Source: Dolichospermum flos-aquae CCAP 1403/13F (GTDB lineage Bacteria > Cyanobacteriota > Cyanobacteriia > Cyanobacteriales > Nostocaceae). Taken from it: a stretch of DNA of 64,000 nt. Shown here one piece after another: positions 15,905 to 24,524 of this stretch. The stretch covers positions 3,948,001 to 4,012,000 of the forward strand of contig NZ_CP051206.1 in NCBI RefSeq assembly GCF_012516395.1, written 5' to 3'. Below the pieces are notes generated by a model that searched no databases, was not told the DNA's origin, and was given only the letters and a program-made list of their open reading frames with translations. The position numbers and the translations under genes are program-made. Numbering within the stretch: position 1 is the stretch's first letter; each line of letters opens with the position of its first letter.

Positions 15905-16444
15905 CTAAATCCACCAAGGTTTTTCACCAGTCCGGGGGTCTATTTCTGTCCAGGGAGAAATGCGGATATACTCACCTTCCAAGTTAACGCCAACAAGCTT
16001 GAGGGGAAGAGGTGCAGGACCTCTTATTACTCTGCCATCAGGATCATAACGAGAACCATGACAGGGACATTGAAATTGGTTGTCATTGGGATTCCAAGGA
16101 AAGGTACAACCCAAATGGGTACAGATATCAACAATTCCCCAAGGATGCAGAGTAGCATCTGATTGGATTGTGAGGTAAGTAGGTTCTGTTGCTAAACCTG
16201 CAACTAAAGCACGAGTGCCAACGGGTTCAGCTAAAATCTGGCTAGAAGGAATGAGATTTCCATGAATATCCTTGGCGAGGATAGAACCATCTCCACCCAC
16301 TTCTGTGGGGGCAACAAAGAATTTAGCCGCAGGATACAATACGCTGCCGGCTGTAGTGGCAACAACTGCACCTGTAAGAAAATTGAGTAATTGTCGTCTC
16401 GACATTGAGGGACTTTCTATTTGTAGAGAAAGACTATCTGTCAT
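15905..16444 (-). CDS. petC: Rieske iron-sulfur protein of the cytochrome b6f complex
   Basis: Carries the [2Fe-2S] cluster that takes electrons from plastoquinol. The ATG at 16444 (179 residues) follows AGAGG by nine bases and gives the family N-terminus; an ATG at 16501 would add 19 unlikely residues. There is a twin-Arg-like MSRRQLLNFLTG before the single membrane span (about 22-40), then the cluster-binding CTHLGCTFPW and CPCHGSRYDPDGRV motifs. The petA gene is not next to it, whereas the main petC is usually paired with petA, so this may be one of the alternative PetC paralogues of Nostocales. That point is inference from context only. Confidence 0.9.
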   Translation of the reverse strand: MTDSLSLQIESPSMSRRQLLNFLTGAVVATTAGSVLYPAAKFFVAPTEVGGDGSILAKDIHGNLIPSSQILAEPVGTRALVAGLATEPTYLTIQSDATLHPWGIVDICTHLGCTFPWNPNDNQFQCPCHGSRYDPDGRVIRGPAPLPLKLVGVNLEGEYIRISPWTEIDPRTGEKPWWI

Positions 16445-16501
16445 TATTTTATACCTCTTGATTGCAATATATAAGTGTTGAGTGCCTTGAAATGAAAACA
16501 T

Positions 16502-17130
16502 GATGGTACTGCTGTTATTTATAGCATTCCGTTTTAATTCATGAAATCACTCTCAAGGTAGGAAATGGAAAATCAAGAGGACTAGATGTGTGAGGAATTT
16601 TTTCTCAGAAAAATTTCTGAATTGTTGCAATATATTAACGAATTTCAAGTTTAGTAAACAGACAACACAAAGAAAAAAACTCGTGCTAGATTAAGGGTAT
16701 GGTACAAAAAGGTTAAAAGTCAAACCTTAAATCCAAACTTTTCATTAGAGTTTGTGCCTCCTGCTCTAATGTCCCGGCAATCAGTTTTAGATTTTAGCTT
16801 CCTGTCAAAGTTTTTTCGCCTAAATCTCACCAAATTGTTATTGGAGGTGTTGAACTCACAGCCAGAAGTGCCTGCCCATTAGAAATAAGGGAAGCGTAAT
16901 TTAAATCGAATTTAATTGATTGCTTGTCAAGTCCACTTCTATATTTTTGTATTGAACTACAACCTAATCGAGAAACCGCTGTAAGCTGCTGATAATCCTT
17001 CGTAGCTTGTAGCGGTTTCTGCTATGTATACTAAAAATAAAAAAACAGGTATTGTTAATGAATCAAAAAAATATATTCTCCGTCAATAGAGATATCAGCT
17101 ATTTACCTGTTTCTAACAGAGGTTATATTT
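16502..17130. other. 629-bp intergenic region with an imperfect long hairpin
   Basis: Space between the divergent petC and COP23 genes. The clearest structure is at 16974-17021, where AGAAACCGCTGTAAGCT pairs with AGCTTGTAGCGGTTTCT (15 of 17 positions) around a loop of about 15 bases. I see no ORF or RNA gene that I can name. Confidence 0.6.
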
Positions 17131-17895
17131 ATGTCATTACAATCACTTCGGTTTTTATTGTTGAGTAGTCTTGGTTGTTCTGTCTTTTTTGGTAATACTG
17201 TAGCTTTTGCTCAAGTTGTTGTGCCTACAGTTCCATCAGGTTCTACTACAGTTCCATCAGGCTCATCAACCACCATACCAACTTCCACCACAGTTGACAG
17301 TAGTAAAAGGTTTAGTTGTCAATATAAGAATGGACAACCTACGGTCATGTATCAGCCCCAAAGTCAACCTGGACAATATTTTGCTTGGGCTGCACCTCAA
17401 ACTTTAGGCGGGAATTGGGATGCTCAAAGACGTTGTGAAACGATCGCCGGCCGTTTAGAATTATATCGCCCCGATGGATTACAAGAATTACAAATAGCTG
17501 TAGAAAATAGCGAAAATATTATCTGTGTCACCACTGAATCTCAGCCCAATTGTCGAATTGTCTTGACAGTACCCCGTGGTAAAGATCCCTATACTATTCG
17601 CAATAGTGTATTCCAAAACCTAACTACCGCTGATAGTGGACAACAGACTATTGCCGTTAATACCTACACCAATCGTAACAGAGGTAATGGAGATAGCTTG
17701 TATAGCCTGGGACAAACGCTTTTAGGTGGTAAAAATCAGGTGAGTTCTGCTAAACAGGGCATTAATTTGAAACCTTATCTTGATCCTAAAGACGGTGGTA
17801 CAGGCGGAAAACTGAGAAATGGAGTAGAAATTAGACGTAATACCAATACCACACGCCAAGCTCCCAGCCGTCTAAATCCTAGCAAATTTCGTTAA
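17131..17895 (+). CDS. COP23-domain secreted protein
   Basis: Protein of 254 residues with a signal peptide (hydrophobic 5-28, cleavage near AFA) and a COP23 domain, named after a circadian oscillating peripheral membrane protein of Cyanothece. Domain features include FSCQYKNGQPTVMYQP, W and C positions in NWDAQRRCETIAGRLELYRP and IICVTTESQPNCRIVL. Two exact repeats of VPSGS with Thr/Ser follow the signal peptide. The C-terminus is Arg/Asn-rich and disordered. Molecular function unknown. Start ATG at 17131 follows CAGAGGTTATATTT. Confidence 0.8.
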   Translation: MSLQSLRFLLLSSLGCSVFFGNTVAFAQVVVPTVPSGSTTVPSGSSTTIPTSTTVDSSKRFSCQYKNGQPTVMYQPQSQPGQYFAWAAPQTLGGNWDAQRRCETIAGRLELYRPDGLQELQIAVENSENIICVTTESQPNCRIVLTVPRGKDPYTIRNSVFQNLTTADSGQQTIAVNTYTNRNRGNGDSLYSLGQTLLGGKNQVSSAKQGINLKPYLDPKDGGTGGKLRNGVEIRRNTNTTRQAPSRLNPSKFR

Positions 17896-18534
17896 CTAAG
17901 TTTGTCTCCGATTTTGGGCAACCACAACTCCGGGCAACCACGGGGGGTTTGCCCTTACAGTATTTTTGTGATTATATTTACCTTTTTAGAGAAATTAAAT
18001 TTACCCTTTATATAATTTTGTCCTGTATTAACTTATTAGGTGTTGTAATTATTTCTCAGGCTGGATTGATTTTTGAAGATTAGTTAGTAAGTGAAGAGTC
18101 CGCAATAACCGAGGTGACTGGTTATCTAATTTAGGTTGCTAATTCGTCATTATGCCCCATTCCCTAGTAAATAAGTTTGATATGACAAATTTATCAATTT
18201 ATGGTAACTTGGTAAGATAATATCCAAATATCAACACTGTGACTAAGTAGGTGAACGGAAAAAAACCGTAGACCCGGAGCGGCTTCTCGAAGAGTAATAT
18301 ATAACAAAAAGTAAAGTTACCCAAAACCTCTTCCCTGTTACCTTGTCATAACGACAATTTTTAGCGCCAACCTACTTAAATTCAAAAAATCAACTTTTGG
18401 TAATTGGCAAATAATTAGTATTTAAATACTACACTGAAACCAATCCAGAGTAAAGTTGTAATAAATTGTATAATTTAACCAAAATATAACTTAGTGACAA
18501 TCTAGTTATATTATCTTTTCAAAAGAAATTAACA
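17896..18534. other. 639-bp intergenic region containing a MITE copy
   Basis: Between the COP23 and parvulin genes. The only structure I can name is the TAAGTAGGT element at 18244-18378; the rest is AT-rich without a convincing ORF. The promoter of the secretion operon must lie in the last 150 bp. Confidence 0.6.
18244..18378 (+). mobile_element. TAAGTAGGT miniature element, copy 1 (long type)
   Basis: 135-bp element bounded by TAAGTAGGT and ACCTACTTA inverted ends, with the internal GAACGGAAAAAAACCGTAG and GGCTTCTCGAAGAGTAATAT blocks shared with the copies at 39911 and 61752. TA at both edges would fit insertion at a TA dinucleotide, as for IS630/Tc1-type relatives. Confidence 0.75.
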
Positions 18535-19266
18535 ATGACAACAAACCTGATCACAAGCAATATGAATCAAGTTCTACAATTAGGCGATCGCATCTTCCAG
18601 CCCACAGAGGTTTTATCATTATTATCGGAATATCAGCTATTACCGCTATTAATGAAAGAAATATTCATTGATCAAGCGATCGCAGAAATTGTCTGTACCC
18701 CAGAAGAAGAACAACTAGCCTGCGAACAATTAGCCCAACAATATCAGGGACTAGAACCACAGAGCGAAAGTTTCCAAAAGTTGAAAATTATGGCGGTACG
18801 ACAATTAAAACTAGAAAAGTTTAAAGAGGAAACTTGGGGAGGGGATTTAAACTCCTACTTTTTCCAACGTAAAAGCCAGTTAGATAGGGTGATTTATTCC
18901 CTAATTACTACCACAGAAATTGGGATCGCTCAAGAAATTTACTTTCGTATTCAAGAGGGTGAACAATCCTTTGCCCAATTAGCGCGGGAATATGCTCAAG
19001 GTCCCGAATCGCAAACAGATGGCTTAGTCGGACCAATAGATTTACAATCTCTCCATCCTACATTGGTAAATATCCTTGCCAAAAGTCAACCACAACAACT
19101 ATCACCACCGACTCAAATTAATAATGTGATAGTAATTGTCCGATTAGAAAAAATACTCCCAGCCCAATTAGATCGTTCCACAAGACAACGGTTACTAAAT
19201 GAACGATTTAATCAGTGGTTACAAACACAAATGACAGAACAAAAATTTCAAATTCAGACCGTATAA
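18535..19266 (+). CDS. peptidyl-prolyl isomerase, parvulin (PpiC) family
   Basis: Protein of 243 residues without a signal peptide. Residues 1-115 are helical (SurA-like helper part) and 120-220 form a parvulin domain (ARE-YAQGPESQTDGLVGPIDL motif region, about 155-180). It is the first gene of a set with an ABC transporter (56 bp downstream) and an HlyD adaptor. Cyanobacterial type I exporters often carry such a cytosolic parvulin, probably as a chaperone for the substrate before export. The TGACA-N-AAC start region at 18535 has weak ribosome-binding signals. Confidence 0.85.
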   Translation: MTTNLITSNMNQVLQLGDRIFQPTEVLSLLSEYQLLPLLMKEIFIDQAIAEIVCTPEEEQLACEQLAQQYQGLEPQSESFQKLKIMAVRQLKLEKFKEETWGGDLNSYFFQRKSQLDRVIYSLITTTEIGIAQEIYFRIQEGEQSFAQLAREYAQGPESQTDGLVGPIDLQSLHPTLVNILAKSQPQQLSPPTQINNVIVIVRLEKILPAQLDRSTRQRLLNERFNQWLQTQMTEQKFQIQTV

Positions 19267-19322
19267 ATCGCCAAATATCAACCTTTTAGCCAATACAAAG
19301 CGAAATAACTAACTCAATCAAT

Positions 19323-22316
19323 ATGACTTATATTCAGAGTAACTTTGAAGAATTCATTGCTAGTATTGAAGGATTTGATCAATTATCAAAAGAGGAAATT
19401 AACAACCTCTTATCATCACAAATTCTCCAGCCTTTACGTTATCGTGTAGGACAAAAAATTATTGGTAAAGAACAACTACCAGAAAGGATCGCCATTCTTC
19501 ATCAAGGTAACGTCAGACTATTGGGATATAATCCCCAAAACCAATTACCAATTACATTAAAATTACTCCAACCAGGGGCAACAATTGGCGAAATTTCTTG
19601 GTTACGTGAGCTTCCTTGTGAAACTGCCATAGCTTCCACAGAAGTAATCTGTTTAACCTGGAAAGCCGCAGATTATTTGCAATTTATCAACCGCAATCCA
19701 GCCTTTGCGAAAGCTCGTCAAAATCAAAGTCACCTAATTGAAATCTTTGATATTTTGAGTTCCCAGGTAGCACAAAAAGCTTTAGTAAATCACAACCTCA
19801 AAGACATTACCCAACAGGCTCAATTAGAAGCAAAAATTCATTATTTATCACCAGGAAAAACAGCCTTACAAGAATTAGGCAGCGATCGCATTTGGTTTGT
19901 GAGTGGTCGTAGTTCCCTGCCCAATTTCCCACCTGGTTCTCGTCTAGAAACCGACGTAATTGAAGTTAAAGGCAACATTCCTGTTCGTTTATTGGGCATT
20001 AATCCTCAATATCTATCACTACTTGATGGTATTTCCATCGAATCAGAAACATTAGAAACTATATCAGATAGCAGAGTAGATTCGGAAATTCCCTACGCCC
20101 AAGAACCAGAATTTGTTCCCCCCACCACATCAAACCAGCCATTAAAAAATCAAAACTATCCATTTTTCCGGGGACAAGGAGAATTAGATTCTAGTCTGGC
20201 TTGTTTTCAAATGCTATCCAAGCATTTAGAAATGCCCTTTCGGAAAGAAGTAGTACGGCGGATTTTAAACGACCAAATTAAGCGTCAAGGGAGTATATCT
20301 TTTCAAGTTTGCGCTTATTTATCGGAACTAATTGGACTTAAATCCCAGCTAGTTGATGTTCCTGCTGTTTCCATTAATCGTATTCCTACCCCAGCATTAA
20401 TTCGCTATCGTGACAGTTTTGCTGTTCTCTATGCAGTAGATGGAAAAACAGTAGTTTTGGGTTTGCCATCTCAAGGTATTATCAACTGCCAAATTAGTCA
20501 ATTGGTAGAAGAATTAGAAACTGATGACGCTAACTTACAACCACAAGTTAGAATTTTATTACTGAGCGCGACTAAAGAAACACCTAAAGAACGCTTTGGT
20601 TTATCTTGGTTTGTTCCCTATTTGTCGCGTTACCGTCGGGTGCTGATAGAAGTATTTATTGCTTCCTTCTTCGTCCAACTAGCAGCCCTCGCTAATCCTC
20701 TAGTTATTCAGCTAATTATTGATAAAGTCATCGTGCAAAATAGTGTGAGTACCCTAAATATTTTAGGAGTATTACTATTAGCAGTGGGGGTGTTTGAAGC
20801 AGTATTAACCACCTTGCGGACTTACCTATTTGTAGATACCACCAACCGCATTGATATGAGTTTGGGGTCACAAATTATTGACCACTTGCTGCGTTTACCA
20901 CTGCGCTATTTTGATAAAAGGCCAGTTGGTGAACTATCCACCAGAATTAATGAATTAGAAAATATTCGCCAGTTTCTCACCGGTACGGCTTTAACAGTGG
21001 TGTTAGATGCCCTATTTTCCGTTGTTTATATAGTTGTCATGCTGTTCTACAGTTGGCAACTAACTCTCGTCGGATTAGGAACAATCCCTCTATTTGTGGT
21101 AGTGACATTAATCGCTGCTCCCACAGTGAGTAGACAATTAAGAACCAAAGCTGAACGTAATGCCGAAACTCAATCTTATTTGGTTGAGGTTATGTCAGGT
21201 ATTCAAACAGTTAAAGCCCAAAATATTGAATTACGCTCCCGGTTTTCTTGGCAAAAGAAATATGCCAAGTTTGTCGCTGCCGGTTTTAAAACTGTGATCA
21301 CTTCCACATTAGCTAATTCAACCAGTCAGTTTCTCAGCAAACTTAGTAGTTTATTAGTTTTGTGGGTGGGAGCTTATTTAGTTTTGCAAGGAGAATTAAC
21401 ATTAGGAGAATTAATTGCCTTTCGGATTATTTCTAGTTACGTTACCACCCCGATCTTACGGTTGGCGCAAATCTGGCAAAACTTCCAAGAAACTGGTTTA
21501 TCCTTAGAACGATTAAGTGATATTGTGGACACACCACAAGAGGCAGAAATAGATCGGAATAATATTCCCCTTCCTGCTGTAAACGGTGCTGTTAAATATG
21601 AAAACGTTTCCTTCCGATTTGCTGCCAGCGGACCACTACAACTCAGCAATGTCACCGTCGAATTTGCCCCAGGTAAATTTGTGGGCATTGTCGGGCAAAG
21701 TGGTTCAGGAAAAAGTACAATGATGAAATTACTGCTCAGACTTTATGACACAGAATCTGGGAGAATTTTAGTTGATGGTTACGACATTGCCAAAGTCGAA
21801 CTTTATTCGCTGCGGCGGCAAATTGGTGTAGTTCCCCAAGATACGCTCTTATTCGATGGCACAGTTCAAGAAAATATTGCCTTAACAAATCCTGATGCCA
21901 CAACGGAAGAAATCATTGAAGCCGCAGAAATTGCTGTTGCACATGAATTTATTATGACCTTGCCCAATGGTTATAATACAAGAGTTGGGGAACGGGGATC
22001 AGCCCTTTCTGGTGGACAAAGACAGAGAATTGCGATCGCTCGTTCTGTCCTGCAAAGACCTAAAATATTAGTTTTAGATGAAGCCACCAGCGCCCTAGAT
22101 TATCCGACAGAAAAGCAAATTGGTCTGAACTTAGCTCGCGCTTTTAAAGGTAATACAGTCTTCTTCATTACCCACCGTTTGAATACTGTTAGTAATGCCG
22201 ATACTATCGTCGTCATGGATAATAGTAGAATGATAGAACAAGGTAGTCATCAAGAACTTATGGCAGCTAAAGGTCATTATTTCTATCTTTATCAACAACA
22301 GGAAGTAAACTTGTAA
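19323..22316 (+). CDS. type I secretion ABC transporter with cNMP-like and C39-like N-terminal domains
   Basis: Inner-membrane exporter of 997 residues. Order: a CRP/cNMP-binding-like domain (about 10-140), a spacer, a C39 peptidase-like domain (about 280-410), six membrane spans (about 435-710) and the ATPase (about 740-990) with VGQSGSGKST (about 790), LSGGQRQRIAIA (about 895) and LVLDEATSALD. The C39 segment reads LDSSLACFQML: the catalytic Cys of the usual DCG motif is Ser, so leader cleavage is not expected and the domain probably docks substrate as in HlyB. The cNMP-like domain has IGEISWLRELPCETA, lacking the Arg that holds the cyclic phosphate. Both domains therefore look like docking or regulatory modules. 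Substrates are likely unprocessed C-terminal-signal proteins such as RTX proteins. Confidence 0.9.
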   Translation: MTYIQSNFEEFIASIEGFDQLSKEEINNLLSSQILQPLRYRVGQKIIGKEQLPERIAILHQGNVRLLGYNPQNQLPITLKLLQPGATIGEISWLRELPCETAIASTEVICLTWKAADYLQFINRNPAFAKARQNQSHLIEIFDILSSQVAQKALVNHNLKDITQQAQLEAKIHYLSPGKTALQELGSDRIWFVSGRSSLPNFPPGSRLETDVIEVKGNIPVRLLGINPQYLSLLDGISIESETLETISDSRVDSEIPYAQEPEFVPPTTSNQPLKNQNYPFFRGQGELDSSLACFQMLSKHLEMPFRKEVVRRILNDQIKRQGSISFQVCAYLSELIGLKSQLVDVPAVSINRIPTPALIRYRDSFAVLYAVDGKTVVLGLPSQGIINCQISQLVEELETDDANLQPQVRILLLSATKETPKERFGLSWFVPYLSRYRRVLIEVFIASFFVQLAALANPLVIQLIIDKVIVQNSVSTLNILGVLLLAVGVFEAVLTTLRTYLFVDTTNRIDMSLGSQIIDHLLRLPLRYFDKRPVGELSTRINELENIRQFLTGTALTVVLDALFSVVYIVVMLFYSWQLTLVGLGTIPLFVVVTLIAAPTVSRQLRTKAERNAETQSYLVEVMSGIQTVKAQNIELRSRFSWQKKYAKFVAAGFKTVITSTLANSTSQFLSKLSSLLVLWVGAYLVLQGELTLGELIAFRIISSYVTTPILRLAQIWQNFQETGLSLERLSDIVDTPQEAEIDRNNIPLPAVNGAVKYENVSFRFAASGPLQLSNVTVEFAPGKFVGIVGQSGSGKSTMMKLLLRLYDTESGRILVDGYDIAKVELYSLRRQIGVVPQDTLLFDGTVQENIALTNPDATTEEIIEAAEIAVAHEFIMTLPNGYNTRVGERGSALSGGQRQRIAIARSVLQRPKILVLDEATSALDYPTEKQIGLNLARAFKGNTVFFITHRLNTVSNADTIVVMDNSRMIEQGSHQELMAAKGHYFYLYQQQEVNL

Positions 22317-22330
22317 TTTGTCAGTTGTAG

Positions 22331-22351
22331 GGGTTTAGCAGTGCTAAACCC
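22331..22351. repeat. palindrome GGGTTTAGCA-G-TGCTAAACCC
   Basis: Perfect 10-bp arms around one base, between the ABC and HlyD genes (132-bp space). It could slow or partly end transcription between the two genes, or be a dispersed repeat only. Confidence 0.75.
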
Positions 22352-22447
22352 TGTCAGTTGTTTCTATAAGATTCAACTGATAACTGATTAAAGATAAAAT
22401 TACGCACCACTAAATATTCAATCTAAAATCCAAAATCTAAACTTATT

Positions 22448-24043
22448 ATGACTCAAATTAATGGTAATTACACCAACGGAAATGGCAATGGAAAGGGTAA
22501 CGGAAATGGGAGAGCATCCCATAGAGATGCACAAGTATTAACATCGCCCAAACCCACTCCCAAACAGCCAAAACCCGACTTCAATTTTGATAACTTCGAG
22601 CAATCTGTAGTTCTCCGTCAATCCCCAATTTGGTCACGAACCATCATGATTACTCTCATGGGATTGGCTTGTTTTGGAATTATTTGGGCTTGTTTAGCGA
22701 AAATTGAACAAGTAGTTCCCGCAACAGGACAATTAAAACCAGAAGGAACAGTTAAAGATGTGCAAGCTCCTGTTAATGGGGTTGTGAAGTCACTGTATGT
22801 AAAAGATGGACAACAGGTAAAAACAGGAGATTTATTATTAACCTTTGATTCTATTGCGACCCTAGCCGAATTAAATTCATTGAATAAAATTCGTGTGGCT
22901 TTAATTCAGGAAAACAATATCTATCGGCGCTTAATGGGAGCAAGTACCGGAATAGATGCTGAAATAGCATTTTTACGCAGTAAACTACCGGGAGAATCAG
23001 CTTTTCTGCTCAAAAGTCGCGCTTCCTTAGTAGCAGAAAATGAATTATTACGTTCTCAATTAAGAAATTTACCGGGAGCAGCAGGGACAGGAATTGATGA
23101 ACAACAACTACTAGCAGTTGCGAAAACAGAATTAGCATCTCGTTCCAAAGCCGCAGAGTTGGAAGTTGAAAAAACCAGAAAGCAACTTTCTCAAACAGAA
23201 TTTAAACTCCAAGATACTAAAAATGGTTTAGCAATTCAAAGTCAGATTTTAGTTAGTCTTAAAACCTTAGCTGAAGAAGGTGGTATTTCTAAACTGCAAT
23301 ATCTTAACCAACAACAACAGGTACAAACTCTCAAAGCGGAAATATCACAATTACAAGAAGAAGAAAAACGTCTAAAATTCGATATTGATAAAGGAAAACA
23401 GCAATCAACCAATACAGTTGCTAGTTCTGATAAGACTATTTTGGAGAAAATAGGTAGTAACAAACAACGGATTGCGGAAATTGATAGTCAATTCATGAAG
23501 ATTATTTTAGACAATGAACAGCGTTTAGCAGATGTCAATAGCAAAATATCGCAAACACAATTAAATGTTAAATATCAAGAACTTCGCGCTCCAGTGGGAG
23601 GTGTAGTTTTTGATTTACAAGCTAAAAATCCCGGTTTTGTTGCTAATTCTACCCAAAAGTTACTGCAAATTGTCCCTAAAGATAGTCTAATAGCGGAAGT
23701 TTTCATCACCAATAAAGATATTGGTTTTGTCAGGAAAGGAATGAATGTAGATGTGAGAATTGACTCCTTTCCCTTTAGTGAATTTGGTGATATTAAGGGT
23801 AAATTAATTGATATCGGTTCAGATGCTTTACCTCCAGATCAAAACCATCAATTTTATAGATTCCCAGCCAAAATCAAGTTAGATAAACAACAATTAAGTC
23901 TCACCAATCAAGAAAGAAAGATATCCTTACAGTCGGGGATGTCTATTACTGCTAATATTAAAGTCCGGGAAGAACGGACAGTGATGAGTTTGTTTACAGA
24001 GATGTTTACAAAGCAAATCGAGAGTTTGAATGAGGTTCGTTAG
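22448..24043 (+). CDS. HlyD-family periplasmic adaptor of type I secretion
   Basis: Membrane-fusion protein of 531 residues linking the ABC transporter to a TolC channel. A low-complexity Asn/Gly N-terminus (about 4-25) leads to one membrane span (about 65-85, MITLMGLACFGIIWACLAKI), a biotinyl-lipoyl half (PVNGVVKSLYVKDGQQVKTG, about 108-127), a long coiled-coil hairpin (about 150-380), the second lipoyl half (ELRAPVGGVVFDLQ, about 378-391) and a beta-barrel end. It completes the inner-membrane part of the exporter; no tolC gene lies in the window. A palindrome separates it from the ABC gene. Confidence 0.92.
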   Translation: MTQINGNYTNGNGNGKGNGNGRASHRDAQVLTSPKPTPKQPKPDFNFDNFEQSVVLRQSPIWSRTIMITLMGLACFGIIWACLAKIEQVVPATGQLKPEGTVKDVQAPVNGVVKSLYVKDGQQVKTGDLLLTFDSIATLAELNSLNKIRVALIQENNIYRRLMGASTGIDAEIAFLRSKLPGESAFLLKSRASLVAENELLRSQLRNLPGAAGTGIDEQQLLAVAKTELASRSKAAELEVEKTRKQLSQTEFKLQDTKNGLAIQSQILVSLKTLAEEGGISKLQYLNQQQQVQTLKAEISQLQEEEKRLKFDIDKGKQQSTNTVASSDKTILEKIGSNKQRIAEIDSQFMKIILDNEQRLADVNSKISQTQLNVKYQELRAPVGGVVFDLQAKNPGFVANSTQKLLQIVPKDSLIAEVFITNKDIGFVRKGMNVDVRIDSFPFSEFGDIKGKLIDIGSDALPPDQNHQFYRFPAKIKLDKQQLSLTNQERKISLQSGMSITANIKVREERTVMSLFTEMFTKQIESLNEVR

Positions 24044-24088
24044 GGATTGTTGAAATTAATTATTCAGCAAGCCCTAATTAGATGTTAG

Positions 24089-24230
24089 GTAAGCATTCAG
24101 CTATCAGTCGTCAGCAGTCAGCTAAAACTGGATTTTAGGGGTTTTGAAATAGGAAAACTGACATCAGTAATTAATATTCAGAATGCTTATCAATTCAACT
24201 CTTGCTGATAGCTGACGGCTGAATGCTTAC
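24089..24230. mobile_element. 142-bp MITE with 13-bp terminal inverted repeats and 8-bp target duplication
   Basis: Ends GTAAGCATTCAGC (24089-24101) and GCTGAATGCTTAC (24218-24230) are perfect inverted repeats. The 8-mer GATGTTAG stands directly outside both ends (24081-24088 and 24231-24238). No coding capacity. This is the signature of a non-autonomous DNA transposon. Confidence 0.85.
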
Positions 24231-24425
24231 GATGTTAGTTTTTTAGGAATTAAACAAAATAGAACACAAGTAGCGGTAATTCATAAATTATCGCTACGCA
24301 AGAAGAGAGTTTTCAGCCAAATTTTGCGTAATTCCTATTTTTCTAAGATTAAGCAGAGAAATAGATTAATTTAGGAAAGATTCTACAAAGCAGATTTTTA
24401 GGTGACGAAAAACTAACTGATATAT

Positions 24426-24517
24426 TAGACATCTCCGAAAAAGATCGTAGAGACGTTCCATGGAACGTCTCTACAAGGGTTTAAAGTCACGTACATTTAA
24501 TTCTCACCAGATGTCTA
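24426..24517. mobile_element. TAGACATCT miniature element, copy 1
   Basis: 92-bp element with perfect 9-bp inverted ends TAGACATCT/AGATGTCTA and the palindrome GTAGAGACGTTCCATGGAAC near its middle. Related to 26645-26735 (opposite orientation) and 48329-48407. Confidence 0.8.
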
Positions 24518-24524
24518 TTATGCT

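Larger units (their letters stand above)
24044..24524. other. 481-bp intergenic region holding two miniature elements
   Basis: Between the HlyD gene and the convergent dnaE C-half. It holds the element at 24089-24230 with 8-bp flanking duplications and the TAGACATCT element at 24426-24517. No ORF recognised. Confidence 0.75.
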
